Below, one piece after another: positions 53,475 to 63,276 of a stretch of DNA of 64,000 bases. This DNA comes from Mesostigma viride (lineage: Eukaryota; Streptophyta; Mesostigmatophyceae; Mesostigmatales; Mesostigmataceae). The stretch spans positions 3,349,609 through 3,413,608 of the forward strand of contig RPFO01000027.1 in NCBI GenBank assembly GCA_009746045.1. The letters are read 5' to 3'. Position numbers and translations under genes: made by a program. The notes beneath the pieces are model-generated. The model saw only the letters and a list, made by a program, of their open reading frames with translations, did no database searches and was not told the origin of the DNA. How positions within the stretch are numbered: the first letter of the stretch is position 1; every line of letters starts with the position of its first letter.

Positions 53475-54248
53475 ATGGCAGAAACTCCGTCAACCGCCTC
53501 CCATACTCTCTCCGAGGGGGAGGCTTCAGCGCCCAACACGATTATGCAACTAATTGCAGATGCGGAAACCATTGCGACGCAGCCCCGGGCCAGCGAGGCC
53601 GCCATTACCGCCTCCTCCAAGCGGATTTGCGTCAACCCACCCGACGAGATGGATCGCCAGGTCCCTTTGCCATCGTCTTCCAAAGACACCCCCATTGACG
53701 ACGCCATCGACGACGACGACGACGACGCTAACGACGCTGAGTTCGACCCAGCATCCTTCATGCCTGGCCAGGTTGTCGACGAGCTCCGGTTCTTTTCGCT
53801 TACCGCCGAGCAGGCGCAGGCTATCCTGCACCACCTGAAGGCCAACGGCAAGGAGATATATTTTCCTTACACGTCTGACGGGACCATTCCAGTGGACGAC
53901 ATCGACGAATTGGACGAGCCACAGCTTCGACTTTCTGTTTTCTTGAGCCATGCGCAGGCCCCTTGCCTCCGGGCACTCTTTGCCGCTTTCAAGGACGCCG
54001 AGCACGGCACCGCCAACACCCCCGATGCTTCCCCGGAAGCAGCAGACCTGCACAAGCTCAATAAGAAAGTCGCAGACATGGCTGCCCAACTCGGCACCTT
54101 GTCCACCGCTATCCGTCAAGACACTGCTGAGCTCCGCTCCAGCATTGCCGAGGTCAAGGCCGCCCTGACCAGCCCGCCCCAACCAGCCGCCCCGCACCGG
54201 CCACCAGCTACGCTAACATGGTCAAACAGACAGACATTGCCAACCTGA
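53475..54248 (+). CDS. LINE-A ORF1, N-terminal part
   Basis: 257 codons as read. Acidic and low-complexity start (DDAIDDDDDDAND), then a moderately conserved middle, a coiled-coil-like segment at ~residues 196-235 (LHKLNKKVADMAAQLGTLS…) and Pro-rich linker. It matches an L1-type ORF1 layout: N-terminal region, coiled coil for trimerisation, then RNA-binding domains, which continue in another frame (next entry). The last ~17 residues are probably out of frame. A one-base shift near 54170-54200, in a C-rich stretch, separates the two parts. Confidence 0.65.
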   Translation: MAETPSTASHTLSEGEASAPNTIMQLIADAETIATQPRASEAAITASSKRICVNPPDEMDRQVPLPSSSKDTPIDDAIDDDDDDANDAEFDPASFMPGQVVDELRFFSLTAEQAQAILHHLKANGKEIYFPYTSDGTIPVDDIDELDEPQLRLSVFLSHAQAPCLRALFAAFKDAEHGTANTPDASPEAADLHKLNKKVADMAAQLGTLSTAIRQDTAELRSSIAEVKAALTSPPQPAAPHRPPATLTWSNRQTLPT

Positions 54249-54814
54249 TGGAGGATGCCGCACGCAGGGGGGCTGCAGCCCACAAGACTGCTATCGAGGA
54301 GGACCTGCGCTCACGCAGTATAGTGGTCCGGTATTTTCAGGTCGCGCAGCAGCCTGAAACGGACCTGATGCTAGCGCAACGCCTGTACCACAGCCTCATC
54401 GTGGGCCGGCTGCAACTGGGCAACGAACGCATCCGCATTGAGTCGGCAGCTTGGATGGCGGGCCAGCCTGGCCCCATCCGGGTGACCTTTGCGAATGTGG
54501 CCAGCAAGGTGAAGGTACTCCAGGCCCGCAAGCTCCTAGGCGGGAGAAACGCGCCGAGCCTCGACGACCTCCTCTCACCGGCCCAGCTAGTCATCAAGAA
54601 TGGTCTGCTGGGCAGCGACGTGGCGATCAAGGCCAGGCACGACGGCCAGAAGGTCTACGTCCGCCTCGTCCACGACACCCCCGTGCTATTCATCAACGGC
54701 CAGCGCACGGAGGCGCAGGCTCCTAACAAGCGGCACAAGTCGGGCCGTACCCGGCCCGCCCCAGCTGCGTCATCATCGTCTACGCACGTCCCGGGTATGG
54801 ATGCCGCCCGGTAA
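54168..54814 (+). CDS. LINE-A ORF1, RNA-binding part
   Basis: Open from about 54168; first ATG 54218 (SYANMVKQTD…). Content: RSIVVRYF strand, LYHSLIVGRL helix, IRVTFANVASKVKVLQARKLL (RRM-like), LSPAQLVIKN and KVYVRLVHDTPVLFING (C-terminal domain), then a basic Ser-rich tail. It is the RNA-chaperone half of ORF1. The overlap with the previous frame is ~80 bp: either a mutation/sequencing indel or a frameshift site. Confidence 0.65.
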
Positions 54815-55186
54815 GGGCACACCCTCGCGGCCTCGCGGTACAATAGGCTTTGGGCACAGCCTTTATAAACAAGCCCCTTTCCATCCTCATGTCGCACCGT
54901 GCGAGCATGATCAGGATGCAAGGTCGCCAGGCACGCCACGGTCAACCTTCCCGCCAATTTACCAGCCTCACACGCCTCCTAGCCCGCCTTGAGCGGGATG
55001 AGGCCCAGTCGACACGCCGGCGACCCCAGCCAGGACGGAGACGACGCATATCCGTCCTGAAAGAAAGCCTCCATGCGTTGACAAGCATTAACCCCAATCG
55101 CCACCCTCCCCCTCCCCCCCCCCCCACCCCCACCCCCACCTCCAGCACTACCCTTCTCCACCCCCACCCCCACCCCCACCCCCCCG
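54815..55186. other. ORF1-ORF2 linker with C-rich repeat
   Basis: 54850-55227 has an open frame (125 codons, Arg-rich then poly-Pro) that runs into a (CCCCCA)n tract (55103-55186) one base out of phase with ORF2. ORF2 has no ATG between its last upstream stop and the endonuclease, so an indel in this C-rich tract probably separates the true ORF2 N-terminus from the rest. Confidence 0.45.
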
Positions 55187-55228
55187 CTAATAGGGCAACG
55201 GCCCATTCTTGGTATTGCAAGTTTTAAC

Positions 55229-58200
55229 GTGCGCACCCTCCCTGCAGATCCTTCTACGAGCGGCGGCACCCCAGCACGCCAACGCGTCGACGAGCTGATC
55301 GCCCTGTGCGCCGACAACAAGATCGCTGTTCTTGGAGTCCAGGAGCACCGACGCACCGTTGACCCTCAGCACGCGGTCAACGGTCTGCTGGTCGACGACC
55401 TGCGGGCAGGCTGGCGGTTCCACTATGGTGGCGGCGACGCGCCGGGCCAAGGTGGTGTGGGCCTCTTGTGCTCGCCGGCAGCATCAGAGCAGCTCCAGTC
55501 CATCGTGCTGCGGTCCCCGCGTGTGCTAGTGGCCACTTTTTCAGCCACTGAGGGCCATTCACACCACACGCTAACCGTTATCGTGGGATATGCACCACAT
55601 GCGGGTCGAGCTCAGGCGGAACGTGAGGCCTTCTTCGACGCCCTCAAGGAGGAGGAGGCCAACATCCCAGCTCGGCACTTCCTGGTTATGCTGCTCGACG
55701 CCAACGCCACGCTGCCAGTTGGCACTGGGGGCGCTCAGTATTCCCCAACCAACACGACAGCCAACGGTAACACGCCTTTATTTGCGAATCTGCTGGCAGA
55801 ATCTGCGCTGGTTGCATGCAATGCTTCTTTCGCACGCCCCGCTGAGCAGCTGGCCACCTTTTTGGGGCCGTCGGATCGGGTGGTGTGCCTTGATTATGTC
55901 TGCGTACGTCGGGCTCAGCGCCCCTCAGTTGTCGAAGCTCGCGTCCTGCAAGATTCTGTCAGCACGGTGGAATCTGATCATCGTCTCGTGCTCGCTCGCA
56001 TCAGATTGCGGTTTCCTGGGGTGAAACCGTCGCGACAGCTGGCACCTCAGCCAGATCTGAAAGTGCTCCGGATTGTGCTGAAGGATGCCGACAAGATGTC
56101 AGCAGCAGAGCAGGCCGCTATGTCGCACAGGGATGATTTCCTGGCCGTATTCGACGCCGGGGGCAGCCGACAGCAGTTACACGCCATTCCGCCGCCGGGG
56201 GATATTTCAGTGATCCTCCGTGGAGTCGCAGCCAAGTATCGCCTGGCGGCCCGCACCCTTCCCACCTTGCCTCCGCGCCGGCAGCTTGCTGTCCACCGTC
56301 ACGCACCGACAGTGGTCGCCGCCAGGCAGATGCTCCGCCGCAACAGAGATCCGATCGCCAAACCTGGGCTGCAAGCAGCTCTGAGGGCCGCCTACGAGCA
56401 GGCTGAGAAGGCAGATGCTCAGCAGATGGTCAAGGACCTGCGCAGCTGCCAGCAGAAGCACGACGGCAAGGGGGCCTGGTTCTGGTACAAGCGCCTCGGG
56501 CACCCGGACGGCCTCGGCCGGCCCCACCGCCACGACGTCCCCGGCGCCCCAGCCAAGCGGCTTCGTACCTGGGCCACGGCCACGGCCGAGGTCGTGGGGA
56601 CAGCTGCGCCGCCCCCACCCCTGCTCCCAGCCGCCGCCGCCCGCCCGGCCGCCCTGGCCGGCCCCGCTGGGCCCCCTGCCCCGCCTAGGTCAGCGGCGGA
56701 CTACCTAGTCCCCCCGCTGGTCGGCCCACTTGGCGACCCGTCTGACATGCCTCCTTTCACCTCTCGCGAGGTCACGGAGGCGGTCCAGCGCCTGCGTTAT
56801 GACTCAGCCACCGGCTCTGACGAGATTCCGGCCGCAGTTGTAAAACTTGCAGCCGAATTCGAGGACACAGGTGTTATGCTGCTCTTCCGGGACATCTGCA
56901 ACCGCCTTCTGCTGTCGTCGCAACCACCTCCAACGGCCTGGCAACACAGTTTTCGCACGATGCTGTACAAGAACAAGGGGTCGCCTGCCGACCCCGGCAA
57001 CTACAGAGGGGTGTGCATTCAAAGTGCCCCCCTCAAGCTTCTTATGCGGCTCATTCTGAACCGCCTGCGCACGGCCCTGGACGGTCACCTCAGCGAGACT
57101 CAGCACGGCTTCCGTTCAGGTCGCAACACAGTACAGGCGCTCTTCGCTACTCGCCGACTGGTGGAGGAACTGCAACGCCTTCAGCCTGGTGAGTCCCCTT
57201 TGCACCTTGTGCTGGTGGACTTCATCAAAGCCTTCGATTCGGTTTTCTGGCCTGCGCTTTGGGACATCCTCGAGTTGTTCCGGATCCCCCGCCCCCTGAT
57301 TGCTGTCATCCGCAACCTGTATGAAGGGTCCACCACTTCGGTGCGCACTTCTTACGGGACCACGCCCCCATGCCCTTTACAGAAGGGTGTGTGGCAGGGC
57401 TGCGTGCTGTCGCCCTACCTGTTCATTATTGTTGTCGAATACGTAATGATTCAGGCGCGCAAGCGATTTACCCGCATCGTGGGCAGGGAACCAGGAGTGC
57501 AGGTTGCTAACAAATTCTGGCATGGCGGTGCGGACACGGAGATTCGGCTAGCAGACATCATTTACGCAGACGACACCACCCTCTTCGAGGACACTGAGCA
57601 CGTGCAGACATGGCTTGACTGCCTGGCTCTCGAGGCCCGTGCAGTGGGGCTTGAGGTCAGCAAGAAGACAGAGGCCCTGGCGGTTGGGCTCACCACCTCA
57701 GCGCCGCCCCTCTATCTCCTAGACGGCTCTCGAGTCCTGTATCGGGACCGCGTTAAGCTGCTGGGCAGCCTGCTCCCTAGCTGCGAGGTTGATGTGGACC
57801 ATCGCATCTCCCTCGCCTGGCACGCTTTACGCCTGTACCGGGCCCTGTGGCGCAAGCCCCTGGGCAAGATCGAGAAACAGGACCTGTTCAAGGTCCTCGT
57901 CCTTCCTGTTCTCACGTATGGCGCCGAGACGTGGACCCTCACCGCCGACCTGGCCCGCAAGCTGGACGGCGCGGTCACCAGCATGCTGCGTTCCATTTTC
58001 AGAGTAGGCTATGCTGCCCATGTCCGCAATGAGGACCTGTACCAGGGCATGCCCTATATCACCAGCACCATTAAGCAACGCCGCCTGCAGCTAGTAGGGC
58101 ACCTAGCTCGCACCAACCAGGTAGACACCTCACGTGGCCCCCCCGCAGGACTGCGACCAGCCCAGCCTGGCCGGCACCTCCTGACGTGGGCTGGGCCCAG

Positions 58201-58390
58201 TGATGTTAGACGCCGCAAGGCCCGCACCTTCAAAGAACAGCTAGTAGAGGACATGGGGGGCCTAGGCCTCTCCGTGATTTGGAAGAAGATGATGGACAAG
58301 GCCAAGTGGGCCCAGGTCATAGAGGACAACGAGCCCCCCCCAGTGGGGAAGCGCCCGCGTGTGCAATCCCGCGGGAGGCACGCCAGATAG
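55229..58390 (+). CDS. LINE-A ORF2: APE endonuclease and reverse transcriptase
   Basis: 1053 codons from a GTG-initiated frame. The natural protein starts further upstream: the endonuclease opening motif ILGIASFNVRTL begins at ~55205, and no in-frame ATG is available. APE endonuclease: GVQEHR (catalytic Glu), GGVGLL, IVGYAPH, LLDANAT (D-x-N) and ESDHRLVLA (His). RT: GSDEIPAAV, KGSPADPGNYRGV, QHGFRSGRNTVQA, LVDFIKAFDSVFW (first Asp), GVWQGCVLSPYLF and IIYADDTTLF (YADD at ~residues 779-782). The C-terminal tail has LTYGAETWTL and RRLQLVGHLARTNQVDTS, typical of this clade. Target-primed reverse transcription. No internal stop, so the copy may be active apart from the start and ORF1 shifts. Confidence 0.9.
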   Translation: MRTLPADPSTSGGTPARQRVDELIALCADNKIAVLGVQEHRRTVDPQHAVNGLLVDDLRAGWRFHYGGGDAPGQGGVGLLCSPAASEQLQSIVLRSPRVLVATFSATEGHSHHTLTVIVGYAPHAGRAQAEREAFFDALKEEEANIPARHFLVMLLDANATLPVGTGGAQYSPTNTTANGNTPLFANLLAESALVACNASFARPAEQLATFLGPSDRVVCLDYVCVRRAQRPSVVEARVLQDSVSTVESDHRLVLARIRLRFPGVKPSRQLAPQPDLKVLRIVLKDADKMSAAEQAAMSHRDDFLAVFDAGGSRQQLHAIPPPGDISVILRGVAAKYRLAARTLPTLPPRRQLAVHRHAPTVVAARQMLRRNRDPIAKPGLQAALRAAYEQAEKADAQQMVKDLRSCQQKHDGKGAWFWYKRLGHPDGLGRPHRHDVPGAPAKRLRTWATATAEVVGTAAPPPPLLPAAAARPAALAGPAGPPAPPRSAADYLVPPLVGPLGDPSDMPPFTSREVTEAVQRLRYDSATGSDEIPAAVVKLAAEFEDTGVMLLFRDICNRLLLSSQPPPTAWQHSFRTMLYKNKGSPADPGNYRGVCIQSAPLKLLMRLILNRLRTALDGHLSETQHGFRSGRNTVQALFATRRLVEELQRLQPGESPLHLVLVDFIKAFDSVFWPALWDILELFRIPRPLIAVIRNLYEGSTTSVRTSYGTTPPCPLQKGVWQGCVLSPYLFIIVVEYVMIQARKRFTRIVGREPGVQVANKFWHGGADTEIRLADIIYADDTTLFEDTEHVQTWLDCLALEARAVGLEVSKKTEALAVGLTTSAPPLYLLDGSRVLYRDRVKLLGSLLPSCEVDVDHRISLAWHALRLYRALWRKPLGKIEKQDLFKVLVLPVLTYGAETWTLTADLARKLDGAVTSMLRSIFRVGYAAHVRNEDLYQGMPYITSTIKQRRLQLVGHLARTNQVDTSRGPPAGLRPAQPGRHLLTWAGPSDVRRRKARTFKEQLVEDMGGLGLSVIWKKMMDKAKWAQVIEDNEPPPVGKRPRVQSRGRHAR

Positions 58391-58566
58391 CTCCCCCTAG
58401 GGCAGCGTGCGGCTGCCTAGATAGATGTTGTAGTTAGAATGCCGTTAGATAGATGTAGTATGTAACCAACGTAGATAGATTAGACCGGTAGGAATGTTTG
58501 CACCCATCCATCCATCCATCGGGGTTAATGCTCCGTGACTCCCCAACGGGAGCACGAGTCTAATTA
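58391..58566 (+). other. LINE-A 3' UTR and start of tail
   Basis: GATAGATGTAG-type repeats, (CATC)n at 58504-58520, then GGGGTTAATGCTCCGTGACTCCCCAACGGGAGCACGAGTC, whose GCTCC/GGAGC ends can pair, then TAATTAA. This end is found at 6.6, 18.9, 19.7 and 20.0 kb. Confidence 0.75.
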
Positions 58567-58946
58567 ATCGGGGTTCTCTGAACATAGTTTCTTTATAGTG
58601 ATACGGAAGGGGAGCCGCTGATGCTAGGTGAAATAGAGCTGGGTGATGTGATCGTAATAAGGTTGATTAGGCTTCTAGTGTACGAGTATTACGGAAGATA
58701 TGGCCTAATTGTTGCGGCCCATACCTTGACGGTGTGCTGAGTACCTTGACGACGGATTTTTGCGTCTAGGTTCTCCTAGCAGATCTGTGATTGCGGACGG
58801 GTTTGCAACAGGCAATATCTGAAGTAAAACTTGACGGCTAAAACTGTTTAGAGGCCGTTGCCGGATCTGGCCGTTGGTAGAGAGCCGTTGGCCTTGAAAC
58901 ACGATAAAAGCTTGCTCACCTAGCTCATGGCGGTCTCTTTTGTTTT
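58567..58946 (+). repeat. DIRS split direct repeat A1
   Basis: 380 bp, starts ATCGGGGTTCTCTGAAC. Repeated as A2 at 63410-63789. Confidence 0.92.
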
Positions 58947-59017
58947 AACGAAGGCGGCGACAGGGGTCAGGGGCAGCGTAGCTGACGCCCAGAATTCCTT
59001 TCTGCAAAGCGGCTGGG

Positions 59018-60076
59018 ATGCCGAAGCCCGGGCGGAAGCCAGGTTCGACAGGTGCTGGGAAGCAATTACCGAAAGCTAATCCCGAGGTGCCGACAGCTAC
59101 TAAACAGACGGGAAAGGGCCGACTAGGCTGGCCGACGCAGAAGAAAAGGCTCCATCAGGAGCTCTCCACTTGCTCGGGCCTGCCTGAAGTGTGCGCTGCC
59201 TTTGAGGCGGTCCTCGGGACCGACTGGGTAACTACTGTCAGCCGGTGGTCTGCGGCCCAGCTGGAGTCCGTCGTTGGACTGCTGGTCGACCACGTGGACG
59301 GGCCTGAAATTCTGGCAGCAGCGGACCCAAACGAAGCGCTAGTGGCAGCCCTCCAAAGCGCCCGGGACTTGGCGGACTCGGACGAAGAGGAGATGCAGCC
59401 ACCACGCCGGCCCACGAAAGGGGCGAAAAAGGGGACGAAAAAAGTCGGAAGCCCAGCCCCGAGCAAGGGAAAGGCCGCGGGGGATGTGAGGGAGCAGCTC
59501 TTGGAGCTGGCGGCTATTATTGGCAAGCAGGGGCAGGCGGGCAAAGAAGAGGAGGAGGAGGAGGAGTCCGAGGAAGAGGATTTCCTGACGAAATTGAAGG
59601 ATGCGCTGGCCGGGGCAGATGGGGCTTCCAGGAAGCCGAAAAAGACCAAAGGGGTGACGCTGCCCACTCGAGCACAAGTGGTGAATTGGAGGGTGCAAGA
59701 GAGAGTGCTCCCCGAGGTGCTCGAGGATGCCAACGACAATGGAGGGGGGATAAAGAGTTGGATCATGGCTACTCGCCAAGGGGGGTGGAGGAACCAGGAA
59801 AGCAGGAAGGTGGTCATGAACATCGCCCTGGCCATGGACACACTCTTCAAGGAGTTGGGGCCGGCAGCCGGGGAGTTGGCTGGGGTAGAGTATCTCATGA
59901 GGGTGGTGGCAGCCATGCTCCTAGTGGAGAGCCAGGGGTCAGGAGGGTGGAAGGTGGCTGGCCACCTCCTTGCTCTCAAGGAAGATGCCTCCTTGGTGAG
60001 CAACCCGGCCATGAAGATGGCCCTGCAAAGCGCCACGATGATGGAGAAGCTGGGCAAGGCCCAGCAAACCAAGTAA
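59018..60076 (+). CDS. DIRS Gag-like protein (ORF1)
   Basis: 352 aa, intact. Basic N-terminus (KPGRKPGSTG…), a mostly helical region (residues ~50-115), Lys-rich linker (TKGAKKGTKKVGSP), a Glu tract (EEEEEEESEEED, ~residues 178-189) and a C-terminal helical domain (VNWRVQERVLPEVLEDA… to EKLGKAQQTK). Position and composition match the first ORF of DIRS-type elements, thought to be the nucleocapsid equivalent. No zinc knuckle is visible. It starts 72 bp after A1. Family assignment rests mainly on context. Confidence 0.65.
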   Translation: MPKPGRKPGSTGAGKQLPKANPEVPTATKQTGKGRLGWPTQKKRLHQELSTCSGLPEVCAAFEAVLGTDWVTTVSRWSAAQLESVVGLLVDHVDGPEILAAADPNEALVAALQSARDLADSDEEEMQPPRRPTKGAKKGTKKVGSPAPSKGKAAGDVREQLLELAAIIGKQGQAGKEEEEEEESEEEDFLTKLKDALAGADGASRKPKKTKGVTLPTRAQVVNWRVQERVLPEVLEDANDNGGGIKSWIMATRQGGWRNQESRKVVMNIALAMDTLFKELGPAAGELAGVEYLMRVVAAMLLVESQGSGGWKVAGHLLALKEDASLVSNPAMKMALQSATMMEKLGKAQQTK

Positions 60077-60123
60077 ACACCGAAAGGGTAAACCGCTCCC
60101 CCTTCCCACTGCCTCTTCCTACA

Positions 60124-62667
60124 ATGCCTCTAAGCACTACGTGGGGGAGAGTGAGGTCAGCACGCAGACGCCAGCGTGCAACTCGCCGCCGCCGGACCTT
60201 CACTCTACAACACAAGGTGATTACGTGGTTGAATTGGCTATGGCACGGGGGGGCAGACCCTCCGCCTAAATCTGGAGGCGCGTGCTCCAGAGGAACGGCG
60301 GAGGCCCTGAAAAGGGTCAAGAAGCACTGCGAGTGGTACAGTCGCCGCGTAACCGGCGTTGCGACAGGCCCCGCAGAAGGAAGTGATCTAATCTATGGGA
60401 AATGTAATAAGTATGAACAACTTGTGGCGGAGCGGGTGAGTCTGCCGAAGCGCGAGGTGGCAGGAAAGGCGAAGCTGCTGGATTTGCTGGCGCTACGACC
60501 TAGTTGGCGAGAGGTGTACGCGAGCGAAGCCAACTGCATCAAGCCGGAGGTGGCTGCCAGTGCGAGGTATTGGAATGTACCTGCCCCCAGCCGAGGGTGC
60601 ACCATGGCGGAGTGGGGCAAGTTGATGGGGAGGGCAGCGGACGTGGGGATGGTGGAGTTCCGAGAGACGCGGCCAAAGTGGGTAGACGGATGTTTTGGGG
60701 TGGCCAAAGGAGTGGGGGAGTTAAGGCTCATTGTGAATAAGAAGTTGGGGAACGCACTGTGGGTGGACCCCCCTAAGACGGTGTTACCCCACCTGGGCAT
60801 ATACTCGGAGGTCTATATCAAGGGTCGGTGCTACACGGCCAAGAGCGATCTGGTCTCGTATTACTATACCATCCAAGTGCCGGAGTGGTGGTGGGATTAT
60901 CAAGGGCTACCTGATGTGTGGTCCACCGATGTCGGGCTGCCGGGGCGGCGGAGGAGGGTGTGGCCAGTGCTGAAAGTGCTGGCCATGGGGCACTCCCACG
61001 CTGTAGCGCTAGGGGAAGCCATCCATGAGATGGTCCTCTATGCCACGGGCGCTTTGGATCCTAGACGGCAGGTGAACCGCCTCACAAGTGTAGGGGAGCT
61101 GACCGTGCTTCGGAATGCATGGGGTAACCCAACCGCCCTAGCCATCGAGTACAAGGAGGAGAGCACGAGGGAGATGCAAATCGACCTTGAGGACCCCCCT
61201 GCCCCTATGGTATCCATCACTATTGATGACCTGGTGGTCAGCAATGGGCGCACGTGCGAGGCGGTGAATCGCTTAATCGCGAGTGCTATTGAAGACGGGT
61301 ACGCGCCTAACAACCTTGTGCCCTCCAAGGACAAGACGATCATGGCTAGCCCGGAGGGGGAGGACGAGCTAGAAGCTCTGGGTGTTGTTCACCGGCGGGA
61401 TGGGGTGTTGGAGCCGACAGCTAAGCAGCTCACCCTTGTGGTTGCGCACACTCGTGTACTCCTCGAGAGGGGACGCGCTACCGCTGAGGCGCTGGCGGCC
61501 GTCGTGGGCCGGTGGGTGTGGCTGCAGATGCTCAGCCGCACTTGCTTGTCCATATGGCAGCAGAGTTTTAAGTTCATCAACCTCAAGGGGTGGGGCCAGC
61601 GAACGCGACCTTTGTGGCAAGGTGTGCGCGATGAGCTCGAGTGTGCCATGGCGTTGGCCCCCATGCTCCGTGTGGACCGGGGGGCTGCCCTGGCTCCGGT
61701 GGTGGTGGCCTCGGATGCGTCTAGTTTTGGGCAGGGGGTTGTCTACGCTGAGATGGCCCCAGCTGAGGTGACGGAATTAGCTCGGGCCCGGGAGGTGCGG
61801 GGTTACCCAACCCTCCTCACCCCAGGTGAGGCCATGTATGCCGGGCCTAGACCCTTGACCAAGGCCGCGGAAAAAGCCATCATCCACGGGCGATGGCGCG
61901 TCGGGATCAAGAGTCGCTGGCGCGATTCGACCATGCACATCAACGAGAAGGAAGTGCGGGCCGCTGTGAAGGGGGTGGAGCGCTCGGCCCGGAACCTCGG
62001 AACATGGGGTAAGCGGGTGGTGAGGTTAGTGGACTCCACTGCCGCTTTGGGCTGCTTGGCTAAAGGGCGTTCCTCTTCTTACCGGTTAAACAAGCAATGC
62101 CGCCGGTTGTGCGCTCTTACGTTGGTCACCGGCAGCCGCTCACAATGGGTCTGGACGCCAAGTGAGCTTCAGCCTGCGGATGGGCCTTCGCGGGGGCTTT
62201 CCATGGCTGCCTCGGTGGCCGGGTGGGTCCGCGATTTGACTCGCGAGGGTGTTCATCCCAATCCCGGGCCTCGGCTTGGCGCTAGCTACTTGACCCTTCT
62301 TGAGGGCAAGGTGAAGCCGGCTACTTTGATGGTTTACCATCGGGGTCTTAGGTCCTTTTTCGCATGGTGGGCGAGCCGGCGGGGTCGGGTTGGCAGCTTG
62401 TTGCGCGGCTTGACGATAGAGGAATACTATTGCGAGTATGTCGCTTGGGCGCACTCACGGTGTTACAGCCGCCAGTTGTGTGTCAATGCGCTTATGGGCC
62501 TGAATTTGTACTTCCCCCGGGAGGTGCGGGATTGGGCCTTGGCACGAAGTGTTTTGGCTGGCTGGCGCACGTTGGCACCCCCTCGTGCCCCCCCCCCATT
62601 CCATGGGAGGCTGCGTTTGCGCTTGCTTGTACTATGGTGCTCCAGCGGCAGCCTCGTGCGGCTATGA
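60124..62667 (+). CDS. DIRS reverse transcriptase-RNase H, with N-terminus of the recombinase
   Basis: 848 codons from ATG 60124. The open frame extends upstream to 59686 but that part only shadows Gag. RT: GELRLIVNKKLGN, TAKSDLVSYYYTI (first Asp), AMGHSHAVALGEA, and SITIDDLVV (catalytic DD, ~61215-61230). RNase H: VVVASDASSFGQGV (Asp), HINEKEVRAAV (Glu), VRLVDSTAALG (Asp) and LQPADGPSRG (Asp). Then EGVHPNPGP (62245-62271), resembling a 2A-type skipping motif, and the start of the recombinase (YHRGLRSFFAWW…). The last ~25 codons, after a C-run at 62586-62597, are out of frame. Confidence 0.85.
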   Translation: MPLSTTWGRVRSARRRQRATRRRRTFTLQHKVITWLNWLWHGGADPPPKSGGACSRGTAEALKRVKKHCEWYSRRVTGVATGPAEGSDLIYGKCNKYEQLVAERVSLPKREVAGKAKLLDLLALRPSWREVYASEANCIKPEVAASARYWNVPAPSRGCTMAEWGKLMGRAADVGMVEFRETRPKWVDGCFGVAKGVGELRLIVNKKLGNALWVDPPKTVLPHLGIYSEVYIKGRCYTAKSDLVSYYYTIQVPEWWWDYQGLPDVWSTDVGLPGRRRRVWPVLKVLAMGHSHAVALGEAIHEMVLYATGALDPRRQVNRLTSVGELTVLRNAWGNPTALAIEYKEESTREMQIDLEDPPAPMVSITIDDLVVSNGRTCEAVNRLIASAIEDGYAPNNLVPSKDKTIMASPEGEDELEALGVVHRRDGVLEPTAKQLTLVVAHTRVLLERGRATAEALAAVVGRWVWLQMLSRTCLSIWQQSFKFINLKGWGQRTRPLWQGVRDELECAMALAPMLRVDRGAALAPVVVASDASSFGQGVVYAEMAPAEVTELARAREVRGYPTLLTPGEAMYAGPRPLTKAAEKAIIHGRWRVGIKSRWRDSTMHINEKEVRAAVKGVERSARNLGTWGKRVVRLVDSTAALGCLAKGRSSSYRLNKQCRRLCALTLVTGSRSQWVWTPSELQPADGPSRGLSMAASVAGWVRDLTREGVHPNPGPRLGASYLTLLEGKVKPATLMVYHRGLRSFFAWWASRRGRVGSLLRGLTIEEYYCEYVAWAHSRCYSRQLCVNALMGLNLYFPREVRDWALARSVLAGWRTLAPPRAPPPFHGRLRLRLLVLWCSSGSLVRL

Positions 62668-63200
62668 TGGTCATCGTTATTTTCCAACAATACCTGCGGG
62701 TATCGGAGGCGCTCAACCTGTTGGTCGGCCATGTGCGCTTGCAGCCTGATGTTCGGTTGCGGGGTTCGCAGCGGGGCGCCTTGTTGTTGATGTCAGCTAA
62801 GACGGCTAAGGGGGAGGTGCAGTCTGTGGTGATCGAGGATGTCATGACTGAGACCCTCTTGCGGGCTTGTATGCGTGGCAAGGCGGCCTGGGAGCGGGTG
62901 TTCCCTTACGATTATGCCCAGTTCAGCCGGGTTTGGCATCAGGCCACGCAAGCTTTGGGGGTCGACACGGTGTTTACCATTCACGGGCTGCGGCATGGGG
63001 GGGCTACCTATGATTTTTTGCGGCAGCGCAGCATGGCTGATATTCAGCATCGGGGTCGCTGGCGCAGCAGCAAAACTGTCGCCCACTATGTGGGATTGCA
63101 CCGGAGCTTGGCCCTCACCCTTCCTGACGCCCTGGTTCGGGCTATCGCCGCCTGCCCCCCGCGCATTTGGCGGAGCGTCTTTTCTCTGCCTTCCTCTTAA
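62598..63200 (+). pseudogene. Tyrosine recombinase catalytic domain of the DIRS element (separated by a frameshift)
   Basis: Continues in frame 3 after the C-run. Catalytic residues: Arg in QYLRVSEALNL (~62691-62715), Lys region LMSAKTAKGEVQ, H-x-x-R in IHGLRHGGAT (~62978-63007), a GRW box and the nucleophile Tyr in VAHYVGL (~63082-63102). Ends at TAA 63198-63200. It would integrate the circular cDNA without target duplication. The single frameshift in a run of C is the only defect, so it may be a sequencing error. Confidence 0.85.
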
Positions 63201-63276
63201 GTTCCCTTCATTCTTGTCTTATGCGTCCACCGGTTTTTGTTTTGCCCCTGGCTTGGGTCGCCAGGGAGGGATGTAA

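Noticed and set aside
58705-58902. 65-codon minus-strand ORF repeated at the right end
   Set aside because: Lies in the A repeats of the DIRS element; duplication comes from the repeat and no protein features are seen.
59155-60072. 305-codon Ser-rich minus-strand ORF
   Set aside because: Shadow of the DIRS Gag gene.
59686-60123. N-terminal extension of the DIRS RT ORF
   Set aside because: Overlaps Gag in another frame and has Gly/Arg/His-rich shadow composition. The ATG at 60124, after the Gag stop, is preferred.
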